DNA of 64,000 bases from Candidatus Nitronereus thalassa (GTDB lineage Bacteria; Nitrospirota; Nitrospiria; Nitrospirales; UBA8639). The DNA lies in NCBI RefSeq assembly GCF_032191465.1, contig NZ_JAQOUE010000001.1, positions 3,193,501-3,257,500 on the forward strand, in the 5' to 3' direction. Below, piece after piece: positions 43,847 through 52,296 of the stretch. The notes beneath the pieces were generated by a model. It saw only the letters and a list, made by a program, of their open reading frames with translations, was not told where the DNA came from and did not search any database. Position 1 is the first letter of the stretch; each line of letters starts with the position of its first letter. Made by a program: the position numbers and the translations under genes.

Positions 43847-43970
43847 TGGGAATGTTCAAAAAAGTCCGTCCAGCAAGGCCGCAGTCTTTTTGACGCGCGG
43901 AGCGTACGCTGAGTACGTGAGCACGGCAAAAGGGCGAGAACGCCGCTGGCGGCTTTTTTCAACATTCCCA
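43847..43970. repeat. 124-bp element with terminal inverted repeats
   Basis: TGGGAATGTTCAAAAAAG at the left end is matched by the reverse complement at the right end with one mismatch. In between is a GC-rich segment with GTCCGTCCAGCAAGGCCGCAG and CGAGAACGCCGCTGGCGGC. It has no coding capacity. It ends 3 bp before the stop codon of the PPOX gene. The form suggests a non-autonomous mobile or palindromic repeat; other copies are not in this window. Confidence 0.65.
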
Positions 43971-43973
43971 TTG

Positions 43974-44930
43974 TTAGTCGTGAGCAATCGGTGTTGGGTT
44001 GTATGGCGACGCATCCAAAAACTCCCAGGTCACGGGAGCGGCGGGCGTGGTCTCCAACCAGCGATCAATGTGCAGTAGCCAATACCGTTTGGTGCCACCG
44101 GTCTCATCAGGCAGATTGTCCACGTCATAAAGAATCTCCGGTCGGCCAATCAGTTGCAGCGTGCGACCGGACTCGAAATCGGGAAAGATCAACCCGGCGC
44201 GGGGATGCGCCGTAAAGTTGCCCAGGGTGTTGAACATGGAGTTACCAATGTAATCCGGGATGCGAAGGGTCCGATCATCGACAATGTTCACGAATCCGGA
44301 TTGGCCGCCACGGTGCGACGCATCCACACCCCGTTCGGGATGCATGCTCGCCACAAAAAACGTGTCGGCTTGGGAAATGATGGAACGTTGGGTAAGACCA
44401 AGCCCCTCCCCCGAAGCGGTGGAGATCGGCACCAGGTCGAATCCAGCCGAGTCGAGTCCGATTGACGAAAGCGTCAAGTGGCGTTTCTGAATATACTTGG
44501 GGCAATTGGGATACGACTCGTCCACATGAAGTTGCAGCACGGAATCGGAGACGCGGGTAATCCGGCCGTTGATCCGCAACCGTCGACGCGAGGCCAGTTC
44601 TATAGCCAACATGCCGACGCTAGGATTGCGTTGAATGTTCTTCCAGAAAGGATCGTCAGGATTCGGCAGCATGCGGCTGAGGTCGAAGGTGACCGTGCGG
44701 TCATCCTCCGCATGCATGAATCCCGGCGTGCCGATGAAGAACGAAGCCCACACATGGTCATCCTGGTCCAAGCTGCCAAAAACCGCCATGGGCAGTTGAT
44801 TCAAAAAACGCAACGCCCCTTTAATGATGGAATCTTGAATCACGCGCGAATTCATCGCGCCCTCATCCAAAACTCCCACACGATCCTGCACCGCTAATTC
44901 ACCTTCGTGATATGGGTTTTCAATCTTCAT
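43974..44930 (-). CDS. Pyridoxamine 5'-phosphate oxidase-family (FMN-binding) protein
   Basis: This 318-residue protein has a split-barrel flavin-binding fold. FLNQLPMAVFGSLDQDDHVWASFFIGTPGF and GNFTAHPRAGLIFPDFESGRTLQLIGRPEI are characteristic of the PPOX class. It may bind FMN, F420 or heme; the substrate is unknown. AGGAGCAGG lies before the ATG at 44930. It shares its direction with the DsrE and TetR genes. Several repeats lie in its promoter side. Confidence 0.85.
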   Translation of the reverse strand: MKIENPYHEGELAVQDRVGVLDEGAMNSRVIQDSIIKGALRFLNQLPMAVFGSLDQDDHVWASFFIGTPGFMHAEDDRTVTFDLSRMLPNPDDPFWKNIQRNPSVGMLAIELASRRRLRINGRITRVSDSVLQLHVDESYPNCPKYIQKRHLTLSSIGLDSAGFDLVPISTASGEGLGLTQRSIISQADTFFVASMHPERGVDASHRGGQSGFVNIVDDRTLRIPDYIGNSMFNTLGNFTAHPRAGLIFPDFESGRTLQLIGRPEILYDVDNLPDETGGTKRYWLLHIDRWLETTPAAPVTWEFLDASPYNPTPIAHD

Positions 44931-44951
44931 AGTCCTGCTCCTTAAACCTCT

Positions 44952-45256
44952 TTTCCTCCCCTTTGTAAGGGGCGCAATTTCCAAAGGGAACTGCGGGTGG
45001 GGTAGCCCTCCTAATCCCATCCTCCCCTTTGTAAGGGGAGGGAAGGTGGGGTAGAGTCTTTCACGCTTTTATCTGTTCTCATGACAATCAATAATTCTAC
45101 TGACCTTCTCTACCTCCCAACTTTTCCCTCTTCGGAAAAAGTTCCCGTCCTTACAAAGGAGGGGAACCAAGACCCAATAACGTGACTAAGACTAAGTAGG
45201 CTTGCTTTTCCCTTTCCTCCCCTTTGTAAGGGGAGGATAAAGGTGGGGTAGAATCT
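44952..45256. repeat. Cluster of four short palindromic repeats
   Basis: Three copies of CCTCCCCTTTGTAAGGGG followed by AGGTGGGGTAGA occur at 44,952-45,005 (diverged), 45,019-45,058 and 45,214-45,256, plus an orientation-B copy at 45,104-45,167. Each contains a hairpin such as CCTCCCC/GGGGAGG. They fill the space between the PPOX and DsrE genes. Confidence 0.75.
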
Positions 45257-45266
45257 TCGATTCGAG

Positions 45267-45641
45267 TTAAAACGTAAGAACCGTCGAACCTTCCGCAACA
45301 GCCGTGCGAAAACTGTTCAATCCGGAAGTGCCGGGAATCGGATTGTTCTTAATCAAATCAAAACCGGACTTCTGCGCTTCCTCTGCACCGCCGAACACAT
45401 CAGCACAGCCACAAGACACACCGGCGACTTGATCCTTCACCGCCTCAAACAACTCATGCGCCGGGTGATCTTTCTTGGTGAGCTCACCAATCCAGCGCGT
45501 GCCCGCACCTTGAAACACAACAGACACCTCGTCGCCCGCCTGTTTAAAGTCATAAGCCGAGGCCAACCCATTAAACACGCGACCGAGAGCTTCCTCTGAA
45601 CCATTCTTGGGATCTGAAAAAATAGCGACGGTGACTTTCAT
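45267..45641 (-). CDS. DsrE-family-like small protein
   Basis: This 124-residue protein has the DsrE/F-like alpha/beta fold: VAIFSDPKNG, ASAYDFKQAGDEVSVVFQGAGTRW and FEAVKDQVAGVSCGCADVFG. Two cysteines in VSCGCADV may be the functional site, as DsrE relatives carry persulfides on cysteines. GGAGG is well spaced from the ATG. A 16-bp palindrome identical to one before the TetR gene lies 38 bp upstream, so it is the likely target of that regulator. Confidence 0.83.
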   Translation of the reverse strand: MKVTVAIFSDPKNGSEEALGRVFNGLASAYDFKQAGDEVSVVFQGAGTRWIGELTKKDHPAHELFEAVKDQVAGVSCGCADVFGGAEEAQKSGFDLIKNNPIPGTSGLNSFRTAVAEGSTVLTF

Positions 45642-45678
45642 AATGTAGTCCTCCTAAAAAGTTGAAAGTGAATGATAT

Positions 45679-45694
45679 TACCGAACGTTCGGTA
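45679..45694. promoter_or_regulatory. TetR operator upstream of the DsrE-like gene
   Basis: TACCGAACGTTCGGTA, a perfect 16-bp palindrome, lies 38 bp before the DsrE start. The identical sequence is found at 46546-46561 before the TetR gene. Confidence 0.8.
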
Positions 45695-45741
45695 TAGTTA
45701 TAGGGCAAAAAATATATGCCCCGGGTAGAGTTCTTAATTCA

Positions 45742-45950
45742 TTCCTCTCCTTTGTAAGGAGAGGATAGGTGAGGTAGAGTTTTCCACGCTTTTGTTGGTT
45801 TTCATCACATTGGATAAGTTCATAAAGCGCCCTCTTACTCCCCACCGCCCCTCCTTGCAAAGGAGGGGAACAGAGAAAAGTCTTCCTCCTATTCCTCCCT
45901 TTTCTAAGGGGGCGAAGGTCCGAAGAGGGCATGAGCAGGTGGGGTAGAGT
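45742..45950. repeat. Second cluster of short palindromic repeats
   Basis: Copies lie at about 45,742-45,780 (CCTCTCCTTTGTAAGGAGAGG), 45,829-45,874 (orientation B, with GCAAAGGAGGGGAA) and 45,890-45,950 (diverged, ending GGTGGGGTAGAG). A flanking TTTYCACGCTTTT segment is shared with the copy at 45,019, so the full unit is longer than the hairpin. Confidence 0.7.
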
Positions 45951-45955
45951 CCTCA

Positions 45956-46519
45956 TCAATTCTTCCGTAACAAAGTCCTCGGCAAATCATCGAGCATGCG
46001 TTCAAACGGCCCATAATCCTTTATCACGCGGGCGACCACCAACGTACCTTGAATCTGACTCACGGCATCTTGCGCCTGCTGCTTCGCTTTCTTTGGGGAG
46101 ACGCCAGCTTCACGCGCAACCTTCGCGAGTCCATCCACCCACGCGCTCATCCCTTGCCGGATATTCTGTTGAATGATGTTGTCATTTGACCCAAAGGAAA
46201 GGGAATCAAATAAGCAACAATTCTTGCCTCCGGCATAAAACGCGTGGAGTTCCTTCCCCATATTCCGGATGCGTTCTTCCGGGGTTCCCGGGCCGGAAAG
46301 TGGACCTAAAACCCTTGTCGCGAGCCATTCCCCCGCGCGGCCCAACACGGCTTTGGCCATGTCTTCCTTTCCTCCGGGGAATCGGTGATACAGACTGGCA
46401 CGTTGGAGACCCGTGGCCTCCGAAATGACGCTCAGGCTCGCCCCTTCATACCCGTAGGTTCGAAACACGTGCATGAGCCGGTTCAGTAATTCATCTTCAT
46501 GGACTTTTGTGATGGGCAT
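45956..46519 (-). CDS. TetR/AcrR-family transcriptional repressor
   Basis: This 187-residue protein has an N-terminal TetR HTH (LLNRLMHVFRTYGYEGASLSVISEATGLQRASLYHRFPGGKEDM) and a C-terminal ligand domain like that of LmrA/YxaF-type members, with a CC pair in GKNCCLFDSL that might sense thiol-reactive compounds. AAGGAG precedes the ATG. The same 16-bp palindrome occurs before this gene and before the DsrE gene, so it is predicted to repress both itself and the DsrE transcript. Confidence 0.92.
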   Translation of the reverse strand: MPITKVHEDELLNRLMHVFRTYGYEGASLSVISEATGLQRASLYHRFPGGKEDMAKAVLGRAGEWLATRVLGPLSGPGTPEERIRNMGKELHAFYAGGKNCCLFDSLSFGSNDNIIQQNIRQGMSAWVDGLAKVAREAGVSPKKAKQQAQDAVSQIQGTLVVARVIKDYGPFERMLDDLPRTLLRKN

Positions 46520-46545
46520 GCTTGCTCCTTGGTTGCCGCATTATT

Positions 46546-46561
46546 TACCGAACGTTCGGTA
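46546..46561. promoter_or_regulatory. TetR operator upstream of the tetR gene
   Basis: TACCGAACGTTCGGTA ends the space 27-42 bp before the TetR start. It is identical to 45679-45694, as expected for autoregulation. Confidence 0.8.
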
Positions 46562-46781
46562 TAAGTCAAGAGTCAAATGAAAAAAAGTTTTGTTACAGCT
46601 CAAGGGAGAAAAAATAAATATGTATAGGAGGGGATGTTAAAGAAACAAAGTTTGAAAAATGTCTAAAAAATTAAATGGTTATAGTTATAAGATGATGCTA
46701 AGGAAGAATGACTTTTGTCCTCACCATTGGACTGTTCAATGTGGTTTGGAAATTTATGAACTGAAAAGAATCAATGAAATA

Positions 46782-49700
46782 TTACGTTTGTCTTCGTATT
46801 TCGGCTTCTATTCTATGCCGGTGTGAAGATTGAGCAAACCATTCAGAAATACTTCTAAGCAACTGGGAGACATGGGGATGTGTAAGGCGACGCTGATCTG
46901 CCCATTGTGCATACTGAGCGGAAAGTTCCGCGTCGGGTTCCCCTTCTCCAACATAGCGAAAACCTGGCTTTGCAACTGCTCCTCCAGAGAATCCACTTGA
47001 GATTTGGGGAGACCAGTATCGCTCCAAAACATTACAAACGTGTTCTGGTGGCCAGGGTTCTGCCGCATTGATGTCTGCTCTCGCCAATGCACCACCAATT
47101 GTCTTTTCAGCGTCTTCTTTTCTGTTTACTGTATCGGCTACATCTAATGCCTGTTCAATCCAGGAGTGAAGCATCTGTTCGTTGTTCGCATTAGTTCCAT
47201 TGAGTCCAGGAAGAGAGTCAAATTCATTAAGAATTCTATATGCAACATGGAATAAGGCTTCATCATGACCATTAGTAGACTCTTCTTGCTCAGATTGCTG
47301 TTCCTGGTCTTCAGGCGGATAAAGAATTTTGAGAAGCTCTACAAAAAAACCTGGATTATTTTTGAGATGGGTTTTGATTGCTGGGTAGCCTCGTCCCCGA
47401 CGTTCAATCAATGGGAAATGAGCAATTTCCAATCCAACTAATTTTTCGATCGGAACATCATTATTTCTATCAAGACATTCAAATAGGCTTGTGACAGTGT
47501 ATCCAAAGTTATTCGTAGCGATGGGATTCGGGAGTCTTTCTAAAACCTCAGGCAACCTTTTTAATGCCCCTATTACAAGATCACTTGGAACTGGGCAGTG
47601 CGCGAAGGCAATGGTGTATATTGCTCGTTCGACTCTGTGATAGCGTAACATTGATTTGACAGCACGCACTACTTCTTCAGGGTTATTTCTCCTGTCCAAA
47701 TCACCGTTCTCCCAATACGTACTGGCAGCATCCTCGCCTCGTTCTTCGACTGCATCCCAAACAATGGAGCAGGATGGTAATCCCAAGGAGAACTTGGCAA
47801 ATTCCTCGTCAGACAACGAAGTCGCATATCTTTGAATAAAGGCAGGGATTTCTAGTCCTTCAATTCTAAACAGTTCCCCAACCAAAGAACGGGCAATGGT
47901 TAACGCCCTTACATCAGGCTGATTCAAGAAGTGCAAAAGTATAGCTTTCCTCTGATCCTGGTTGATTTCAAGGTGCGCAATTGCTTCTCCCACAAGTCCT
48001 GATGGATCTATGGTTCCTGCCAGGCGCTCCAAGGATTGAACGCCCCCGTCTTCAAATATCCTTTTAGCTGCTTCTATACGACGAATCTTTATATTTTCCT
48101 CTCCATTCTCCCACAAAAGATCAGGCCTTATATCCGCAAAAAGCCATTGAAAAACCTCTACCGGGTCTGATGGTTCAACCGATATGGCTAATTGTTCAAT
48201 GCGATCGATTTCCTGAGGATGTAAAGCCCAGTCCGTATGAGAAAACGCTCGATGATGACGGACCAGTTTCATTATTTGATGGTAGAGGGGAATCGTTGAT
48301 AACGAGTGCCCATCTATTGAACTGATGAATGCCTCCAGAGATTCCATTACCTTGGTTCTTCCATTAGGATGGAGATCACTTAAGACATGAACAAGGTCTA
48401 TCCGTCTCTGAATCTGACTGCCGCCAATCTCAAACAGAAGGTCAAGTAAATGTTCCACTCGACTCTGATACTCCCCCCAGGTTTCTGGGATATCAGGCGT
48501 AGAGTTTATTTCACGAAACTGGGGAGGGTATTTAACAAGACGCATTTGTGGTCCTGGTAGTAATGAGACTAGTAACGGCCATGCCGCTTCTGGATTGTCG
48601 AGGCCAAGCGATCGAAGGAAAGGGAGTTGGCTTGCAAAGGGTTCACCGTTTGCTGGCTCCCTAAGACAAAAAGTTTCAAGGAAGGTAGTACGTGGCGTTG
48701 GTTCAGAATTGCCGCCGGGATCTAGCTGGTTGAGTTTAAGAAGGGCTTCCGCGCAACGCCTTAGATGTTCGGAAAACCATCGAACCCTCTCTATTGCCCA
48801 CATTATGTAAACGATGGATGAAGTAGAGAACAGGGAGTTAGCATTGTCGAACAATCGTCTGGCTGACTCTTCATTGGCAAGCAGAAATTCTAAGCAGTCA
48901 AGGAATTGGTCAGGCGCGGCTTCAGCAAGGTCGGGCAAATGAACTTGTAAAGACAGCCATCGTTCAATATCCCCAGCTGGCGATAGGCACTCTGAAAGAA
49001 TATGTCTTCCTATGGACGTAGCACTTGGGTGCACCACGAGCCTCAAGCGATCTTCAGCACCCGCCAGCCTTACAAGTTGTTCAACCATTCCTTCTCGCAT
49101 CAGTTTAGATTCACTAAATTCCATTCCATAAATCGGGCCTGCCCAACGGTGTCCGGACGGTAGATCAAGAGTAGGATCCCGTTGACTTAACAAATTGATA
49201 AGAACAGTTGTATATCTGTCCCATGCTGTTTGAGTAAGATAAGGTGCTAGGAGGGACAAAGCATCCAAAGGCGAGGCGAGAAGATATGTGTCACCGTACT
49301 GCCGCACGGGCGCATCGGTCGTGTGAATCCATTGGTTTAATTGGTCTTCGACAATTGCATAGGGCTGTCCTGCAAGTTCGGCGACCACTTTTCGATCCCC
49401 TTCGTGGTTTCGGTTCCAGCGACCTGCCAGCAACAAAGGAATTAGGGCTTGAGCACAGTCAGGTGTTGCCCATGGAGGGGAGCGCCGTTCCGGCGCCTTG
49501 GCAAGTTGCCGCATCAAAACCTGAAGACTCCGTCCCGAATTGTTAGAAAGTTTCCGCGCTTTTATTTCTTCTAGTCCAGCAGATTGGAGAGCAGTTCGAA
49601 GTTGTTCTCTTTCAAGCCAAGGGGCAATGATCATTCCATCCTGGGTTTTCCCATCCCATCCGCTGGGAATTACCACCCAGTGTGCATTTCCAGTTAAATC

Positions 49701-50543
49701 CCCTAAGCCCAGATGTCCACGGTTAAACAAAGGCATAAATATGAGGGGGCGGTTTGTAGCCGTTATTTGTCGCCATGCTTCTTCATCATGAACGACTACA
49801 GCATTAGCAAAGAGATATTCCATTGTGGGTCCGCCTGCTTTTTGTGCCCACGCACAAAGTAAGAGTAATGATTCATCAAGGGTATCTGCTCTAATCCGAA
49901 GAATTTGATTCACTCCTTCAGCCCAATTTTCAAACTTTCCATATAAAGATTCACGACCTGCTAAGATTATGTCGGGTGTCAGTTCAGGTTCTGAGTCCGA
50001 AATAACGCGACGCCAAAAATCGACGAGCGCTTCAACTCCGTCGGGTTGCTTGCCAATCGATCTCGCAAACCAGGAGCTAACCCCTGGGCACTGCTCTAAC
50101 CACAATTCAAGATTGTCAGCATCAATGATGGTTACTTTTTTCCAACCCCCTTTCCTGGCTTTTTCTTCCGCCCATTTGGTTTTATTTTCTTTCCTGTACA
50201 GCCATCGGCGAGGGGTTACGAATAAAAATGTTGTCTCTTTACGGATTTTCTTTGGAGTTTCTTTATTGCGTTTTTCAAAGTCATCATTAGCCTTTTTTTT
50301 GGCATTTTTATTTTTGCCAAATTCCCAGACGGATAAACCATTAGGGACGGGAAATGAACAGGATTCTGCATGTAGTTGTCCGTCCCAACCAGGTCGGAAA
50401 ATGCTATCGCCACCGGGAAAGGCTAGACTACCAATTTGGCTAGCAGAGGCAAGAACTAGTCGTCGAATAAGGAGGGGTAGATCTTCCTCGGCCTTACGAG
50501 TGTTCGCCCACTGTTCAAGGTCTGTTGCAGTTACCCAACGCAT
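46782..50543 (-). CDS. Very large protein with nuclease-like N-terminus, defence candidate
   Basis: This 1253-residue soluble protein has an N-terminal 165-residue domain with GWDGQLHAES (D54), SVWEFGKNK (E74), TTFLFVTPRRW and DADNLELWLE. This pattern fits a restriction-endonuclease-like (PD-(D/E)xK) fold. The following 1000 residues are mostly helical and repeat-like (many L-x6-L and WxL segments), without a visible Walker A motif. No helicase or methylase is adjacent. AGGA precedes the ATG. Similar large proteins are found in defence islands; toxin-antitoxin modules lie downstream. Function is inferred only. Confidence 0.65.
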   Translation of the reverse strand: MRWVTATDLEQWANTRKAEEDLPLLIRRLVLASASQIGSLAFPGGDSIFRPGWDGQLHAESCSFPVPNGLSVWEFGKNKNAKKKANDDFEKRNKETPKKIRKETTFLFVTPRRWLYRKENKTKWAEEKARKGGWKKVTIIDADNLELWLEQCPGVSSWFARSIGKQPDGVEALVDFWRRVISDSEPELTPDIILAGRESLYGKFENWAEGVNQILRIRADTLDESLLLLCAWAQKAGGPTMEYLFANAVVVHDEEAWRQITATNRPLIFMPLFNRGHLGLGDLTGNAHWVVIPSGWDGKTQDGMIIAPWLEREQLRTALQSAGLEEIKARKLSNNSGRSLQVLMRQLAKAPERRSPPWATPDCAQALIPLLLAGRWNRNHEGDRKVVAELAGQPYAIVEDQLNQWIHTTDAPVRQYGDTYLLASPLDALSLLAPYLTQTAWDRYTTVLINLLSQRDPTLDLPSGHRWAGPIYGMEFSESKLMREGMVEQLVRLAGAEDRLRLVVHPSATSIGRHILSECLSPAGDIERWLSLQVHLPDLAEAAPDQFLDCLEFLLANEESARRLFDNANSLFSTSSIVYIMWAIERVRWFSEHLRRCAEALLKLNQLDPGGNSEPTPRTTFLETFCLREPANGEPFASQLPFLRSLGLDNPEAAWPLLVSLLPGPQMRLVKYPPQFREINSTPDIPETWGEYQSRVEHLLDLLFEIGGSQIQRRIDLVHVLSDLHPNGRTKVMESLEAFISSIDGHSLSTIPLYHQIMKLVRHHRAFSHTDWALHPQEIDRIEQLAISVEPSDPVEVFQWLFADIRPDLLWENGEENIKIRRIEAAKRIFEDGGVQSLERLAGTIDPSGLVGEAIAHLEINQDQRKAILLHFLNQPDVRALTIARSLVGELFRIEGLEIPAFIQRYATSLSDEEFAKFSLGLPSCSIVWDAVEERGEDAASTYWENGDLDRRNNPEEVVRAVKSMLRYHRVERAIYTIAFAHCPVPSDLVIGALKRLPEVLERLPNPIATNNFGYTVTSLFECLDRNNDVPIEKLVGLEIAHFPLIERRGRGYPAIKTHLKNNPGFFVELLKILYPPEDQEQQSEQEESTNGHDEALFHVAYRILNEFDSLPGLNGTNANNEQMLHSWIEQALDVADTVNRKEDAEKTIGGALARADINAAEPWPPEHVCNVLERYWSPQISSGFSGGAVAKPGFRYVGEGEPDAELSAQYAQWADQRRLTHPHVSQLLRSISEWFAQSSHRHRIEAEIRRQT

Positions 50544-50808
50544 GACTGAATCCTGGTGTATCGTTTTACTCTATAAAAAAAGATATTTATTTAGCACTCT
50601 AAGGGTGCTTGTTTGAGAATTCCTGATCTTGGCCTGACCTATTGTAATCTTTTCCGAGGTTTCGTGAACAGAGTCATAGAGTATAGGAAAAAACAAGAAA
50701 GGGGCACGATTAGCAATAACATATGCGGCCTAGCAATTATCCCGAAAACAGGGCATTTATATCTTAGGCCGTTCAGGAAAATCCAAAACCTCAAAGGAGT
50801 CTATTGGC

Positions 50809-51177
50809 ATGATCAAATTTGTGATGTGTTTACGCTGGAAATCAGGTATGACTCGCGAGGAATTTCAAGAGTATTGGATACATCAGCATGGCCCGTTCTT
50901 TATGAAAAACGCTGCCACGATGAGGGCAAAGAAATATGTGCAATCGCTGACGGTCGATACACCGCTAAACGAAGGGCTTAGGAATTCGAGAGGCATGTTG
51001 CCGGAATATGATGGTGTCGCCGAGGTGTGGTTTGACTCAGAACAAGACGTTATGGCGGCCATGAATACCCCGGAAGGGCAGAAACTCAGCGCCGCACTCC
51101 TCGAAGATGAGGGGAAGTTTATCGACCACTCCCAATCATCGGCCTTCATTTTGAAGGAGCATGCGCTTTCAGAATAG
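50809..51177 (+). CDS. EthD-domain-like small protein
   Basis: This 122-residue dimeric alpha/beta-barrel type protein has FVMCLRWKSGMTREEFQEYWIHQHGP, the EthD/REDY-like signature with conserved His, and VAEVWFDSEQDVMAAMNTPEG. AAGGAG is well placed before the ATG. The role is unknown; relatives aid degradation of ethers or act as enzymes of small ring compounds. Two decayed pieces of a related gene occur at 52,690 and 56,736. Confidence 0.87.
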   Translation: MIKFVMCLRWKSGMTREEFQEYWIHQHGPFFMKNAATMRAKKYVQSLTVDTPLNEGLRNSRGMLPEYDGVAEVWFDSEQDVMAAMNTPEGQKLSAALLEDEGKFIDHSQSSAFILKEHALSE

Positions 51178-51273
51178 AAAACCTTTCTCGCTTTTTTCTT
51201 CCAACTACGGCTATTAGCCCTGAATTACTCCACCGGCCACTTATCACAAAATCTTCTCTTTCTTGATTGACAA

Positions 51274-51295
51274 ATGATGGTAAATATACCATCAT
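51274..51295. promoter_or_regulatory. Palindromic operator of the first toxin-antitoxin operon
   Basis: ATGATGGTA-AATA-TACCATCAT is a 9-bp inverted repeat ending 5 bp before the preferred toxin start (51301). TTGACA or TTGATT lies just upstream, so antitoxin binding would cover the promoter. Confidence 0.65.
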
Positions 51296-51300
51296 TATCT

Positions 51301-51642
51301 ATGGCACGTCGAATCTCATGGATTAAGGCTGCGCAGAAGGCCTTTCTTGGTTTTCCACTCGATGCGCAGGACCAGATTTTGACCGCGCTTCGTCTGGCGG
51401 CGACCGGGAGAAAGGCCGATATCGCGAAACCGTTAAAAGGGTTTGGTTCGGGGATTCTAGAAGTTGCCCTCGCGCATAGAGGCGATGCCTATCGCACGGT
51501 GTATGCGGTTCAATTTGGTGATGACTTGTGGGTCATCCATGCGTTTAAGAAGAAGTCCTCGCAGGGAATTAAGACGCCGAAGAAAGACCTGGATGTCATT
51601 GAAGAGCGGATCAAGCATTTAAAAAGGGAGTTGCGATCATGA
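51301..51642 (+). CDS. HigB/RelE-type toxin (Gp49-like)
   Basis: This 113-residue basic protein has the RelE-fold pattern WIKAAQKAFLGFP, KPLKGFGSGILEVAL, YRTVYAVQF and VIHAFKKKSSQGIKTPKKDL typical of phage-derived Gp49/HigB toxins that cut mRNA on the ribosome. An in-frame ATG at 51274 overlaps the palindrome, so ATG 51301 is preferred. The stop overlaps the antitoxin start by 4 bp. Toxin first, antitoxin second is the usual higBA order. Confidence 0.9.
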   Translation: MARRISWIKAAQKAFLGFPLDAQDQILTALRLAATGRKADIAKPLKGFGSGILEVALAHRGDAYRTVYAVQFGDDLWVIHAFKKKSSQGIKTPKKDLDVIEERIKHLKRELRS

Positions 51643-51965
51643 AAAAAGATAAACTCGAAGTCGTCAGAGGAAGCGATAACCCGTTTCGTGACATTGGTTC
51701 GCCCAATGCGGATACGAAGCTCTTAAAAGCTGATCTGAGTGGAAAGATTATTGATATTCTGGATAAAAAAGGATGGTCGCAACGGCAAGCCTCTAAAGAG
51801 ACTGGCATTGATCAAGCCGATATTTGCCGGATTCGAAATGCCGATCTTAAAGGCTTTACCATCGACCGGCTGGTTAAGATTCTGAATAACCTCAACTATA
51901 CCGTTGAGGTCACGGTCCGTCCGAACCGCCGTCGTACTCGCGTCGCGGTTCATGCGTCAGTGTAA
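51639..51965 (+). CDS. HTH (XRE-type) antitoxin
   Basis: This 108-residue protein has the helix-turn-helix GWSQRQASKETGIDQADICRIRN followed by a basic C-terminus. It belongs to the short XRE antitoxins paired with Gp49-type toxins. The start overlaps the toxin stop (ATGA), so it is translationally coupled. It should bind the palindrome at 51274-51295. Confidence 0.9.
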   Translation: MKKDKLEVVRGSDNPFRDIGSPNADTKLLKADLSGKIIDILDKKGWSQRQASKETGIDQADICRIRNADLKGFTIDRLVKILNNLNYTVEVTVRPNRRRTRVAVHASV

Positions 51966-52008
51966 GAGCGAAGACGCCATGTCCTATCAAGGCGTCCTGC
52001 CTTTTCCC

Positions 52009-52275
52009 TTAGGCAGATTTTCGTCGTTTGGTTGCTTGGTCCAAATCGTACGTGGCCTGGAGATTCATCCACAGCTTGGCTGATGTCCCCAAGACTTTGG
52101 CTAAATCTAATGCCGCATCCGCCGTAACCCCGCGCTTGCCTTTGATGAATTCATTCACTCGAGTTCGTGTCCACCCTATTTTTTGCGCAAATTGCGATTG
52201 ATTCATTCCTGCAGGTTCGAGAAATTCCTCTAACAACATTTCCCCAGGGTGAAATGGATTTTTGGGTTGGTTCAT
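52009..52275 (-). CDS. HigA-type antitoxin
   Basis: This 88-residue protein has the HigA layout: PGEMLLEEFLEPAGMNQSQFAQKIGWTRTRVNEFIKGKRGVTADAALDLAKVLGTSAKLWMNLQA. GGAGG lies 6 bp before this ATG; upstream starts at 52281 and 52290 are possible. It follows the HigB gene by 21 bp on the minus strand and converges with the first toxin-antitoxin operon. Confidence 0.93.
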   Translation of the reverse strand: MNQPKNPFHPGEMLLEEFLEPAGMNQSQFAQKIGWTRTRVNEFIKGKRGVTADAALDLAKVLGTSAKLWMNLQATYDLDQATKRRKSA

Positions 52276-52296
52276 AGCCATCCTCCGCATGCCAGT

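Noticed and set aside
42865-45950. CRISPR array
   Set aside because: The repeats are irregularly spaced, in both orientations and separated by genes, so they do not form a repeat-spacer array.
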